NCBI GenBank assembly: GCA_050084985.1
Contig: JBITNC010000001.1
Coordinates: forward strand, 46,872,001-46,936,000
Direction of reading: 5' to 3'
Source: Nageia nagi
Lineage: Eukaryota; Pinophyta
Length of the DNA stretch: 64,000 bases
The notes beneath the pieces were generated by a model, which was not told where the DNA came from, did not search any database, and saw nothing but the letters and a program-made list of their open reading frames with translations. The position numbers and the translations under genes are program-made. This document shows, piece by piece, positions 34,380 through 46,797 of this stretch. How positions within the stretch are numbered: the first letter of the stretch is position 1; each line of letters starts with the position of its first letter.

Positions 34380-35330
34380 CAAATTGAAGAATCTTTTTAT
34401 CCAAACACATTCTTGATGATTCTAACTTTGGTATTTGGGAACCTTGGATGAAAGTTTAATTATATGTAAGAAATTTTTGGTAAACAATGAATGAGAACCT
34501 TGTACCTCCTATAGATGACAAGGTACTAGAGGCTTACAACATAAAGAATGAGTTGGAAACCTCCATGATCTTTTGTATAGTTTCAGATGATGTGCTCCTA
34601 ATGATTTCCTCTTCAACCTTGAAAAGAAAGCTTGGGATAAGCTTAAGCAAATCTACCTTGGTTCAAAGTTTTCAAAAAAGTTTACCATTCTTCAAAAATT
34701 GCTTCAATCTCATCAAAGGGAAGATGAAAATGTGGATATCTACTTGAACAAAATTATTGACCTAAGAACTCAACTTATTGCTTATGGATGCAATTGGATC
34801 AATGATTAGTTCATGGTCTTCATCATTCTTTAAAACCTTTCTTCAAAGTTTGAAAACTTTGTGATAGATATAGAAATAAGTCTTGATGATGATGAAGAAA
34901 TCTTCTCCCTTGAAAACTTTTTAGGCTTCTTTTGAAGTATGAGGAAACCCTTAATAAAAAGGTGTTGATTTCTTCTCCTAAGGATAAGAACATTGCTCTT
35001 AAAGCAACCAAAACTCCTTTCAAGAAAAATTTCAACCATCAAAAGAAATCTTATTCTTCTTCCTCTAAAAAATTTGAAAAAAGAGGTAATGGAAATAATA
35101 ACAGTAGGAATAATGGAAAAATGGAAATAACAAGAACAACAACAATAATAATAGGAATAATGGCAATAACAACCACTTCAAGCAAAGAGATGGAAAAGGC
35201 AAAGCAAACAATCCATATCCTAAGGAAAACGTTTGATGGTAATTGTAACTATTATGGCATCTAAGGTCATAAAAAAGTTTATTGCTACAAAAAAAAAGAG
35301 AGGAAAAGAATAAAGGTAATGGTAATATAA
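34380..35330 (+). pseudogene. Copia B gag relic
   Basis: Readable pieces: FYPNTFLDDSNFGIWEPWMK from about 34,395; NENLVPPIDDKVLEAYNIKN from 34,487; and, after shifts, NKKVLISSPKDKNIALKATK from about 34,950 with an Asn-rich stretch. The zinc knuckle CNYYGI*GHKKVYCYKKK at about 35,240-35,295 has lost its second Cys (Cys to Tyr) and contains a stop. Clearly dead. Confidence 0.75.
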
Positions 35331-35374
35331 AGAAATTCAAAAAAAAAAAAGAATATTCAAGTTGGTTATGCTAG

Positions 35375-36720
35375 ATGATCTACTCCATGTCTTACTCTTT
35401 TTCATCTAATTGGATTGTTGACTCTAGTTGCACTAATCATTTATGCTTTGAAAAAGAAAAGTTTGAAAACTTTCATAAGTATAGAAAAGATGTGGTTGTG
35501 ATAGGTGAGAACTCTACCCTTGAAGTTCAAGGAATTGGAAGTGTGTTGATTCATAGAAAGGTTCTTGATAATGTGCCCTATGTTCCTAAGCTTAGGATGA
35601 ACCTTCTCTCCATGCTCTAAGTTGCTAGAAAAGGGTACTTTTTTAAATTTGACTCTCAATCTTGATGCATTAAGAAAAGACTTGCCATATTAGTTAAAAG
35701 ATTAGTGAAAGATGATCTCTACATTGTAGATCAAGTTCTATCAAAGATATGTCTTGCTGCAAATGTGCATTCTAAAGGTAATGTTTGGAACTAACATTTA
35801 GGGTACCTTAACATAAGAGTATTCAAGTCATGAAAGATCAAGAACTTATGAAAGGTTTGCTTTCAATTTACCCTTCAATTGATCTATGCAAGAAGTGCAT
35901 TCTTGGCAAGATGCATAGATAAAAGTTTGAAAAAGATAAGGCAACAAGAGCATCTCAACCTCTTCAACTTGTGCACTCAAATTTGATGGGTTCATTTTAG
36001 ACTAAGTTACTTGGAGGAGAATCTTACATCTTGACTTTCATTGATAAATTTAGTAGGATGAACTATGGATATCTACTTGAGCACAAGGATCAAACCTTTG
36101 AGAGTTTTAAGTTTTTGAAGGCCTTTGTTAAGAATCAAACTAACCTTAAAATCAATATGTTGAGATCAAATAATGGGGGAGAATATAATAGCAATGAGTT
36201 CAATGACTATTATGTTAAGTATGGAATCAAGAGGCAATTTATGATTCCTTACACTCCTCAGCAACATGTTGTTATCAAAAAAAAAAATAGAACAATTATG
36301 GAAATGGCTAGATGCATGTTGGATAATCTTCCTAGTTTCTTATGGGGTGAAGCTGTGAGCATTGCTATTTACACCTTGAATAGTTGTTCCACAAAATCCA
36401 TTTAGAATAAAAATTATTTTGAGGCATAGTTAGGAAGAAAACCTAACATTTCTCACCTTAGGGTGTTTGTTTGTGAATCATTCTCCTACATGATTTTCGA
36501 GAAAAGGAAAAAGTTGGATAGAAGAGCTAAAAAATGCATCTTTGTAGGTTATGAAATCAGCCTAGAGGCTATAGGATCTACTCTCCATCCTACAAATTTC
36601 ATGTTTATTTTAAGGGATGTAAAGTTCAATGAATTTCTTAAAGAATCTACTTCTAATGAGGATGTTGTGATCTAAAGGACTCTTCAGTTGCACCTAGCTA
36701 GTTAGATATTAATCTAGATA
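35375..36720 (+). pseudogene. Copia B protease and integrase relic
   Basis: The protease reads WIVDSSCTNHLCFEKEKF, with the active-site DSG changed to DSS, and is open to 35,620. Integrase (36,031-36,405) has MLRSNNGGEYNS (second Asp to Asn) and VVIKKKNRT (Glu to Lys in the family AERKN). Two of three catalytic residues are therefore lost. The C-terminal part (36,463-36,675) keeps KKLDRRAKKCIFVGYE. Older decay than in A. Confidence 0.8.
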
Positions 36721-36769
36721 AGTCACCTTAGGAACAAAATTCTCTAACACAAAGGGTAACTAGGACCAT

Positions 36770-38338
36770 GACCTTGAACAAATCCTTATTTGCCAATATT
36801 GACAATAAGCATGAGCCCTCAACCTTTAAAGAAGCTTCTAAGCATGAGTGTTGGATGGAAGCCATGCAAAGTAAAGTATAAGATGCTTGTGAAAAATGAA
36901 ACTTAAGTTTTGGTTCCTTATCCCAATGAGAAGAATGTGATTGGCAATAAGTGGATCTACAAGATCAAGTTTAATTCAATTGGGGATATTGAGAAATACA
37001 AGGTAAGGTTAGTAGCTAAATTTTTGCTCAAAAATATAGTGTAGATTATGAGGAAACCTTTACTCCCATGGAAAAGATGCCTACTATGAGAATTATCATT
37101 GCTCTTTCTAAACTCAAAGATGGAAATTTTTTCAACTTGATGTCAAGAATGCATTTCTCAATGGTGACTTAGATGTAAAAACTATTCATGAATCAACTAG
37201 AAAGGTTTATTATGGAAGGTAAAGAATCCTTTAGGTACAAGCTAAAGAAGTTACTGTATGGATTTAAGCAAGCACCTAGAGCCTGGTATAGGAAGATTTT
37301 AGGATATTTTGTAGACTTTGGTTTCTCTAAGTGCTTTTTCTAACTTCAATCTATATGTGCTCAATCAAGGAAAAGATGTGGTCTTGATTCTCCTTTATGT
37401 GAATGATCTTCTAATAACTAGGAATGATAATGAAATCATTCAAGAGTGCATATCTAAATTTAAGGCAACATTTGAAATGACTGATCTTGGAATGCAAGTG
37501 TATGATATATAGATTGTACTTATCTCAATCAATCTAAGTATATATCAAACATCTTGTAGAAGTTTGGAATGGAAGAATGTAGATATGCTGTGATCCCAGT
37601 CTCTCCTAGAATCACTATTTCTCTAAGCTCTAACTCTTATTTGGTTGATGCTATAGCTTATATGAAAATAATTGGTAGTCTTTTGTATTTGACTATTTCT
37701 AGGCTAGATATTACCTTTGTAATGAATCTGATGGCTCGATTCATATAGAAACCTTATGTTGAGCACCTGAATACTATTAAACAAATCTTAAGATATGTTA
37801 TAGGGACTAAGGATCTTGCTCTAAAGTATTCTAAGTTACCTTCATTGGTTCTCTTTGGATTCTCATATTCTAACTATGGGAGAGATAAAGATGATAAGAA
37901 ATCAACCTCTACATATGTGTTTAGCATTGGTTCAAGTGCTATTTCTTGGGCTTCCAAGAAGCAACCTACTATTTCTCTTTCCACCATAGAAGCCAAATAC
38001 CATGTCATATATGTTATAGCCTAGAAAGCTATTTGGCTAAGGCATCTTTTGAAAGAAATTATATATGAACAAGTTGGCTCATATTTGATTTCTTCAGGCA
38101 ATTAGTTGGTTATTTCTTTAGCTAAAAATCTTATGTTCCATAAAAAACAAAAGACATGAAAATCTATACCCATTTTATTAGGGAGAAGGTTCTTGATGGC
38201 ATCATACACTTGGAGTATTGTCCATCCACCTTGAACTTTGCTAATTTGTTCACCAAGCCCCTTCCAAAAGCTTAGTTTTGTAAGCTTAGGGATGCTATCG
38301 AGTTGGTGAAGTTGCCTTCAAGGGGGAGTGAAGTTTGA
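36770..38338 (+). pseudogene. Copia B reverse transcriptase and RNase H relic
   Basis: RT pieces include NKSLFANIDNKHEPSTFKEA, KNVIGNKWIYKIKFNSIGD, FQLDVKNAFLNGDL, and LILLYVNDLLITRND at about 37,383-37,425, where the catalytic YVDD is YVND. RNase H shows SWASKKQPTISLSTIEA, FIREKVLDGIIHLEYCPS and LFTKPLPKA up to about 38,275. Many stops and shifts. It ends by an internal AAGGGGGAGTG like A. Confidence 0.8.
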
Positions 38339-39037
38339 ATTCTTGTATTGAATTCATATTTATGATGAAACTTCACCCTTAGGAGAATTTTGTGTTGTAT
38401 AATATTGATTTGTTGTACACCTTCATGGTAAGTTCACTCTGCATGAGGAACTTATATGATTTTTTAAAGCAAAAGATTGGCCAATCTAGCACTATTTAGT
38501 TATCCATATGTGATAAACTCTTATGTGTCTTTTGGCATTGTTAAGTTATCCATATGTGAGGAACTTGTATGTGCATGCTATATTTTGTAATGATAATCAA
38601 CACATATTTTATATACAATAGGTGACTATGAGTTTTGGCTTGGTATCTTTGTGATGACTTATAGTGCACCATTGATCAGTTCATGATCGCATTTAAGTGA
38701 TTCATCTATCCTTGCTGATATGAATATGTTGCATCTAACTAATCTTGTTATTGGAGTTGCTTATGACTTGAAAGATCCTTTGAGATTGCAAGTTACTTAC
38801 TTCAAGTATGCAGCCTCTTGGAGACTCTTCATGACTTCCAGTTGGATGACTACTTCATGTACATTGAAATCAATTATGGTTAATTATTATATTTGGCAAA
38901 GTAGTGAGTCTTAAACTAGATCTTTCTTACTTCATAAATATGTAAAAAATTCTCATCTCTGTTGTATCTTTTTGGAGGAAAACTCTCTTACTTTCTCTCT
39001 CTCTTTTCTCTTATTTGCTCTATCCTATAATTGCATT

Positions 39038-39046
39038 AAGGGGGAG
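39038..39046 (+). promoter_or_regulatory. Polypurine tract of Copia B
   Basis: AAGGGGGAG directly precedes the 3' LTR, identical to that of A. Confidence 0.9.
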
Positions 39047-39542
39047 TGTTGGAATGTATAATGCATTAATGTAAAGGTTTTGTAATGATTTTATATGTAA
39101 GTTCACTAATAATTAAGGGTATCATTTGATACTTTAAATATTTAAATGAATATAAAAATGTAACTTATCCTACACTCCATGGCATGAGCATGCCCCTTGG
39201 GTAATAGGATGTGCATGTCATGCTTTTGTACATTGGATAACAAGGTGATCCAAAGAGGGATTTGGTTTATAAATAGAAGGCTCCCTCTTTGTGATTACAC
39301 ACCAATTTGTGCAATAAAGCTATGCTATAGGATAGTGTTTAGGATAGAGTTAGGAGAATTGTAAGAGTTCAAATTTGAGATTAAGAGAGATCTATTGAGT
39401 GGATGTACTCCTAGTTGGAGGAACCACTTACATCTTGTGTTATCTTTGTGAGATTGCTTTTTGAGTTTGTTAGATATGTATTGTGAGCTTTCATGTGATC
39501 TTGAAAGTTTAGAGTTGTTCATATTATAGTTCAATTCTCTCA
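39047..39542 (+). repeat. Copia B 3' LTR
   Basis: 496 bp. TGTTGGAATGTATAATGCAT ... AATTCTCTCA. TATA-like TATAAATA at about 39,268. Followed by the target duplication TTAAA (39,543-39,547). Confidence 0.95.
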
Positions 39543-39547
39543 TTAAA

Positions 39548-40076
39548 TAGCCAAAAATATATAATCATTTTTAAAAAATGAAATTGAAATAGCCATCTCC
39601 AAGAGAGTAAAAATTAAAATTGTTAAAAAATTATAATAAAAAATTACCTAAATATTATATTTAAAATCTTCTATATTGTAGAAATCATAAAAAATTAATA
39701 AATATTTATATTTTTCCCTTGAAATTTAGAAATTAGTAAAAGTTAAATTCAAGGTCCTAAATACTCTGAACCTATTGGATTTTAGTACTTAATATGGGTA
39801 GATAAATATAATGTAAGTTACATAATACACGTAACCTTATATTATGCTCAAATGCATATATAATTATAAATTTTATGAATAAGCCTATGTAACATCTTAT
39901 CGCATAATTTACCCAATAGAACGTATAATAAGATAAATGATATTGATTGAGTGGTAGGCATTGAGAGCCATCGATAAACCCATTGCCATTAGAGGGACAT
40001 GATTTGATGATGCACTCCAAATTTCAAAAATGAGATGTCTATATAAATCTATCAAATGCATCTCATTTCATTTCTC
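39548..40076. other. AT-rich spacer, nothing recognised
   Basis: No repeat or motif recognised. An 82-codon frame on the minus strand (40,020-39,772) lies downstream of the protein remnant at 40,077-40,585 and may be chance. Confidence 0.4.
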
Positions 40077-40585
40077 TCATTCATACCATGCATTCCACAT
40101 TTCTCCTACGATACCTATTTTTGTATAATTATTTAGTTTTCTCCATGGTGTAGGAGAGATGACATGTATGACGTAGAAAATAAGAAATTTCATAAGAGGG
40201 AAATTACCTCGTAAGAAGCTCACCACCAAGGCTAGAAGGAAGTTTTCCCTTTCCCCATAGGTGAAGAAAGATGAAAAGTGAAGAAGACCTACTTTGAACT
40301 TCTCTAGATCACATAGACCATTCTCCTTAATAGTCATGGCACCATTAATGATCACCTTAGAGAGGTCAACCTAGCTTTCCACCTACTCAGATCATCTCCA
40401 AAAATATCAAAAAGGCTCTATTCAAATCCTTTCAATAGTTCAACATATTTTACTAGAACAAGCTCTTCTAGATCACCCATCCAAGTGGTCCACCCATTCT
40501 TGATAGTCAAGTGGAATCCAAGCTCTAGCTTGACCTTAAGAATATGAGAGCAATTAAACATATTTTGAGTGAGATAGTCATGAAT
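40077..40585 (-). pseudogene. Unrecognised protein remnant with one stop and one frameshift
   Basis: The minus strand reads IHDYLTQNMFNCSHILKVKL and ELGFHLTIKNGWTTWMGDLE from about 40,585, has a stop (GFE*SLF), and continues DLSRWKARLTSLR. After a frame change it reads MTIKENGLCDLEKFKVGLLH, FTYGERENFLLALVVSFLRG, NFPLMKFLIFYVI and so on to a stop at 40,077. The texture is that of a real soluble protein of at least 165 residues. No family is recognised; it could be a gag-like or transposon accessory protein, or a host gene fragment. Confidence 0.45.
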
Positions 40586-40599
40586 CTAGCATGTGCATA

Positions 40600-41164
40600 T
40601 TGTTATTATTAATCAAGATGAGGAAGTCCTATAAGGAAAATGGGTATTCTATGATCAAAGAGAGATTGGATGTGGGAGTGTTGTTTAGATTTGGGCTAGA
40701 GATCATGTTGGAGATTGTCATGCTCAAGAGTGTTCCTCTAGTGTAATAAACTTCAATGACCATCTTATCTCAATAATGGTAATGTTACTATTGACTAAGA
40801 TGTTGTAATTTCTATATGCACTCATCTATCAAAGTTATAGCTATAATTTTGAGTATTTGATTTCTATTGTTAGAAATCAATCTCTAGAGAAGGATGGTTC
40901 CTATCAAGATCAAACTAAGAATTAAAAAAGAAAATATTATAGAAAGAAAACTTGTGAAACTAAAAAAATATAAGATTCTAAGTTAGTGAGTGCAAATAAG
41001 AAATGAAAATATTTGGAATGACACAAGCATCCATTATAGCAAAATCTAAGATGGTCGAATAGTATGATTTTGTAGCCACAAAATAATGCATGACACTTAA
41101 GTAATAATAACCTACAAGCACTTTGCAGACATAGATTAACTATTGATAATATCTCTAATTTGTA
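40600..41164. other. AT-rich spacer before the tandem array
   Basis: Nothing recognised. Confidence 0.4.
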
Positions 41165-41171
41165 AGCCCTG

Positions 41172-43020
41172 CTTCAAGATTTTTTTGGATCTCGCATATT
41201 ATTTATTTTATTGCTTACAAAAATAAAATGCACACCAAACAAAAATACACAAAATGATGTACACACATAGTTATCTTGGTTCTATTGATGTGGTCTACAT
41301 ATAGCAAATAACAATCCATTAGTATAGATTCCATTTTACAATATCAATTATATGATCCTTCTTGCTTCACTCTTTTATTTATTGAAGCTAAATCACACGA
41401 TCACTATAGGATCTCCATTGAATCCCTTTCTTTAAGACAACTCTCTCTTTTCAATGAAAGTCCTTAAGCATAGTTTTGTATCTCTTGTACCAAGATGACA
41501 TCTTTAAAACTACTCTTTGTCTCTTTTTATTTCCATCATGGTGATTATATCATCCACTTCTTTCTCAATGGCAATAATCTTGTCCATGTTCTTTTTATTC
41601 TTCTATGCAAGCTTGAAATGCACCTCTAATATTACTCTCATGGTTTTGTTATTTTCTATGGAGTTTACAATAAAATGGAGTTCTTACATTATTTTCAAAC
41701 CTACACTAACTCCCTCATAGGAGGAAATTCACACTAAAGGATTTATCTTTTTTTTCATACTCCATGTTCCCTTTTATAATATTAAGGGATTACAAATTTA
41801 GAGTTTATGGTTACATGCTGATAAGATAATATTTGTTATATTTCCTCCTTTACAATATACTCTCTCATCTTCACAATAATAATCTCCCTCATTTGTATTT
41901 TCATAGCATTATTTTAGCCTCATATGGTTATATTCTCCTATCTTTTTGGATTTTGCAAAACTATCAAAACTGCTTATGTTATGACCACAACATCATGACC
42001 ATAATTCTAAATGTCATTAAATTTCATCCATGTTTTCTTGGATATATGTATCTTAACTAGTTCAAATTTCACTTTAAACTCTTATTGATAGCTCTAAGCA
42101 TCGTCATCAAGCTGGCCTCCAACATAGATTTGCACCTAGTAGCTATCAAAATTTTGAGTGTCATGAACACAGAATGATAATTTACCATTTTGTGAGTACC
42201 GTAACTTTCATGTATTTAATATAAATGTCTTCAAAATGTAACAATATGTTCACCATAATATGAGGTACCAATAATGAAAATTTCAAGATATGAATCCACT
42301 TAAGATGATTCTGGTGAATCCATCAATAGAGTCTTCCATGCATATTTTGCATTTTATTATATTTAACTCCAAATTTCAAAAAGCCATAACTTAAAAACTA
42401 TAGCTCCATTTTATTTTTCATTTTAATATAGAAGATAATAATCAACAAAATTATAAATTTGAAAAAATCACCTTTTTTTTAAGACTCCAAAATCCATTTC
42501 AGATCACTCATCCCATTTTATGGGCTTTTAGTCCCACAAAAGCCTTAGGATCAAAATAATGAGGAAAATAATCCTCACACAAATATAGATTTACCCCTTC
42601 TTGGAATCACCTTCTCAAAGTTTCTCCTCATTTTGAATTTGGTTAGCATTTTTAGGTACATCACTTCATATTCTCAATGAATCAAGAGCAAAAGAATATT
42701 CACTTCCAACACCACAACCTCTGTCATCACAATTGCCAAGAAGATGGGGCCATATCCTTCCACCATAATTCATGTTGAGACAACTTTATGATGGAAATAT
42801 TTCATCAAATACTAATGATTATTGACTTCAAAAATGAGAATTTACCTCAACCTTGCATGCTTTCAAACTATGAATCCAATCCATCATATCAGGTTCTCTT
42901 GACTCTGAACTAGGCACAACATTGAACTTTACAAATAAAGCACTCATTCATTTTTTCAAAAAGCTCCATCAGTTCATAGCAAATGAAATCATTTGACACC
43001 AACTTGATCCATAAACCCTA
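41172..43020. repeat. Array unit 1
   Basis: First unit, about 40 bp shorter than the others. Its start (GCCCTGCTTCAAGATTT) is the array's left edge and is more diverged than the later junctions. Confidence 0.85.
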
Positions 43021-44909
43021 CTTCAAGATTTAATTTGGATCTTCACACTTTGTTCATTTTAGTGCTTGCAAAAATAAAATGCACACCAAACAAAAAGACA
43101 TAAGATGATGTACACATAATTATCTTAGTTCAACCGATGTAGTATACATCCAGAAAATAGAAATACATTATTGTAGATTCCATTTTACAATATCAATTAT
43201 ATGATCTTTCTTACTTCACTATTTTATTTATCAAATCTGAATCATACTATCACTCTAGGCTCTCCACTCAATCCCTCTCTTGAAGATGACTCTCTCTTTT
43301 AAATGAAAGTCCTTGTGTATAGTTTTGCATCTCTTATCCTAGGATGACATATTTAGAACTACTCTTTGTCTATTTTTCTTTCCATCATGGTGATTATGTC
43401 ATCCTCTTCTTTTTCCATGGGAATAATCTTGTCCATGTTCTTATTCTTCTTCTATGCAAAGTTGAAACACACCTCCAATATTACTCTCATGGTTTTGTTA
43501 TTTGTCATGGAGTTTACAGTAAATTGGAGTCTTCTACATTCTTTTCAAACTTACACTAACTCCCTCTTGAGAGAAAATTGACACTAAAGCACTTAACGTT
43601 TTTTTCACACTCCATGTTCCATTTTATAACATTAAGGGATTACAAATTTGGAGTTTATGGTTACATGATGATAAGATAATATTTGTTATTTTTTCTCTTT
43701 TACAATATGATCTCTCACCCTCACAACAATAATATCCCTCATTTGTATTCTCATAGCATTATGTTGGCCTCATATGGTTATATTCTCCTATCTTTTTGGA
43801 TTATGCAAAACTATCAAACTGCTTCTTGTGCCATTTTGGCATGACCATAACTTCATGATCATAATTCTAAATGTCATGAAATTTGATACAAGTAGTCTTG
43901 GATATATTTATCTTAACAATTCCAAATTTCATGCTTTAAATCCATATTTCTAACTCCAAGCATCATCATCCATGTGGCCTCCAATGTAGATTTGCACCTG
44001 GTAGCTATGAAAATTTTAACTGTCATGAATGCAAAATGATAATTTATCATTTTGTGAGCACCATAACTTTCACGTATTTAATCTAAATATCTTCAAATGT
44101 AACAACAAGTTCACCATAATACAAGGTACTAATAATTCAAATTTCAAGCTATGAATCTACTTGAGCTACTTTTGGTGAATCCATCAATAGAGCCTTCCAT
44201 GCATATTTTGTATTTTTTTATATTTAACTCCAAATTTCGAAAAGCCATAACTTATAAACCATAGCTCTATTTTATTTGCCATTTGAAACATTGGATTCAT
44301 GGAGGAGAGATCTTTAATATGGAAGAGAATAATAAAAAAAATTATAAATTTGAAAAAATCACCTTTTTTGTAAGACTCCAAAATCCATTTCGAATCACTT
44401 ATCCCATTTTAGGCTTTTGGTCCCACAAAAGCCTTAGGATCAAAATAATGAGGAAAACAATCCTCACACAAATATAGATTTACCCCTTCTTGGAATCACC
44501 TTCTCAAAGTTTCTACTTAGTCTAAATTTTCTTGGCATTTTCAAGTACATCACTTCATATTCTCAACAAATCAAGAGCAAAATAATATTTGCTTCAACAC
44601 CACAACCTCAAGTTGTCACAATTGCTAAGAAGATGGGCCCTTATCCTCGTACTAGAATTCATGTTGAGACAAATTTATGATGGAAATATTTCATCAAGTG
44701 TTAATAAAAATTATTGACTTCAAAAATGAGAATTTACCTCAACTTTGCATGTTTCAAACCGTGAATCCAATCCATCATATCAGTTCTCTTGACTCTGAAC
44801 TAGGCACAACACTGAACTTTACAAATAAATGCACTCATTTTTTTAAAAAAACCTCCATTAGTTCATATCAAATGAACTCCTCTTATACCAAATTGATCAA
44901 TAAACCCTA
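43021..44909. repeat. Array unit 2
   Basis: Complete unit. The junction before it reads TGACACCAACTTGATCCATA on the plus strand. Confidence 0.9.
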
Positions 44910-46797
44910 CTTCAAGATTTAATTTGGATCTTCACACTTTGTTCATTTTAATCCTTTTGAAAATAAAATGCATACCAAACAAAAAGACATAAGATGATGT
45001 ACACACTTAATTATCCTAGTTTGACTAATTTGGTATACATCCAGCAAGTAGAAATCCATTATTGTAGAGTCCATTTTACAATACCACTTATATGATCCTT
45101 CTTGTTTCACTCTTTTATTTATCAAAGCCAAATCATTCTATCATTCTAGACCCTCCATTGAATCCCTTTCTTGAATATGACTCTCTCTTTTAAACAAAAA
45201 TTCCTTGTGTATCTCTTATGTAGAATGACATATTTAGAACTACTCTTTGTCTATTTTTTTTTTTCATCATGGCAATTATGTCCTCCTCTTCTTTCTCCAT
45301 GGCAATAATCTTGTCCATGTTCTTTTTCTACTTCTATGCAAAATTGAAATGTACCTCCAATATGACTCTCATAGTTTTGTTATTTGCCATGGATTTTAAT
45401 ATAAAATGGAGTCTTCTACATTATTTTCAAACCTACACTAACTCCCTCTTAGGAGGAAACCCACACTAAAGGACTTAATTTTTTTTTTCATACTCCATGC
45501 TCCCTTTTATAACATTAAGGGATTACAAATTTGGAGTTTATAGTTACATGTAGATAAGATAATATTTGTTATTTTTCATATTTTACAATATGCTCTTTCT
45601 CCCTCACAACAATAATCTACCTAATTTGTATTACCATAGCATTGTTTTGGCCTCATATGGTTATATTCTCTTAATCTTTTTGGATTTTGTGAAACTATCA
45701 AAATTGCTTCTCGTGTCATTTTGTCATGACCATAACTTCATGATCATAATTCTAAATATTATGAAAAATGATACAGGTAGTCTTGGATATATTTATCTTA
45801 ATGATTCCAAATTTCATTCTTTAAATCTTTATTGGTAACTCCAAGTATCATCATCAATTTGGCCTCTAATGTAGATTTACAACTTGGTAGCTATTAAAAT
45901 TTGACTAAGTCATGAACGTAGATTGATAATTTATCATTTTGTGAACACCATAAATTTCACATATTTAATCTAAATGCCTTAAAATGTAAAAACATGTTAA
46001 CCATAATATGAGGTACTAATAATTCAAATTTCAAGCTATGAATCCACCCAAGATGATTCTTGTGAATCCATCAATAGAGCCTTCCATGCATATTTTGCAT
46101 TTTTTTATATTTAACTTCAAATTTTAAAAGCCTAACTTACAAACCTTAGCTCTATTTTATTTACTATTTGAAGCATTGGAATTGTGGTAGAGAGCTCTTT
46201 AATATGGAAGATAATAATTAACAAAATTATAAATTTAAAAAATCACCTTTTTTTAAGACTTCAAAATCCATTTCAGATCACTTGTCCCATTTTATGGGCT
46301 TTAGGTCCCACAAAAGCCTTAGGATCAAAATAATGAGGTAAATAATCCTCACATAAATATAGATTTACCCTTCTTGGAATTTCCTTCTTGAATTTTCTCC
46401 TTAGTTTAAATTCACTTGGCATTTTCAAGTACATCACTTTGTATTCTCAACAAATTAAGAGCAAAAGAATATTTGGTTCCAACACCAAAACCTCAGTCAT
46501 CACAATTGCTAAGAATATGAGCCCTTATCCTCCCACCAGAATTCATGTTGAGACAAATTTATGATGAAAATATTTCATCAAATGTTAATGAAAATTATTG
46601 AGTTCAAAAAATGAGAATTTACCTCAACCTTGCATACTTTCAAGCTTGAATCCAATCCATCATATGAGGTTGTCTTGACTCCGAAGTAGGCACAAAAATG
46701 AAATTTACAAATAAAGCACTCATTATTTTTTTAATAAAGTTCCATCACTTCATAAACAAATGAACTTGTATGATACTAACTTGATCTATGAACCCTA
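44910..46797. repeat. Array unit 3
   Basis: Complete unit. The junction before it reads TTATACCAAATTGATCAATA. On the minus strand, MDKIIAMEKEEEDIIAMM near 45,270-45,320 is a short coding-like word also seen in units 2 and 4. Confidence 0.9.

Larger units (their letters stand above)
21741..39542 (+). mobile_element. Copia element B, interrupted by Copia element A
   Basis: A complete Ty1/Copia-type LTR retrotransposon. It has LTRs of 498 and 496 bp starting TGTTGGAATG and ending AATTCTCTCA, a perfect initiator tRNA-Met primer site, a gag-pol relic in the order protease, integrase, RT, RNase H (the Copia order), a polypurine tract AAGGGGGAG, and 5-bp target duplications TTAAA at 21736-21740 and 39543-39547. 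Element A splits its leader at 24,497/33,592. Without A, element B is about 8.7 kb. By eye the two LTRs differ at about 10% of positions, so B is clearly older than A, which agrees with the nesting. Confidence 0.95.
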
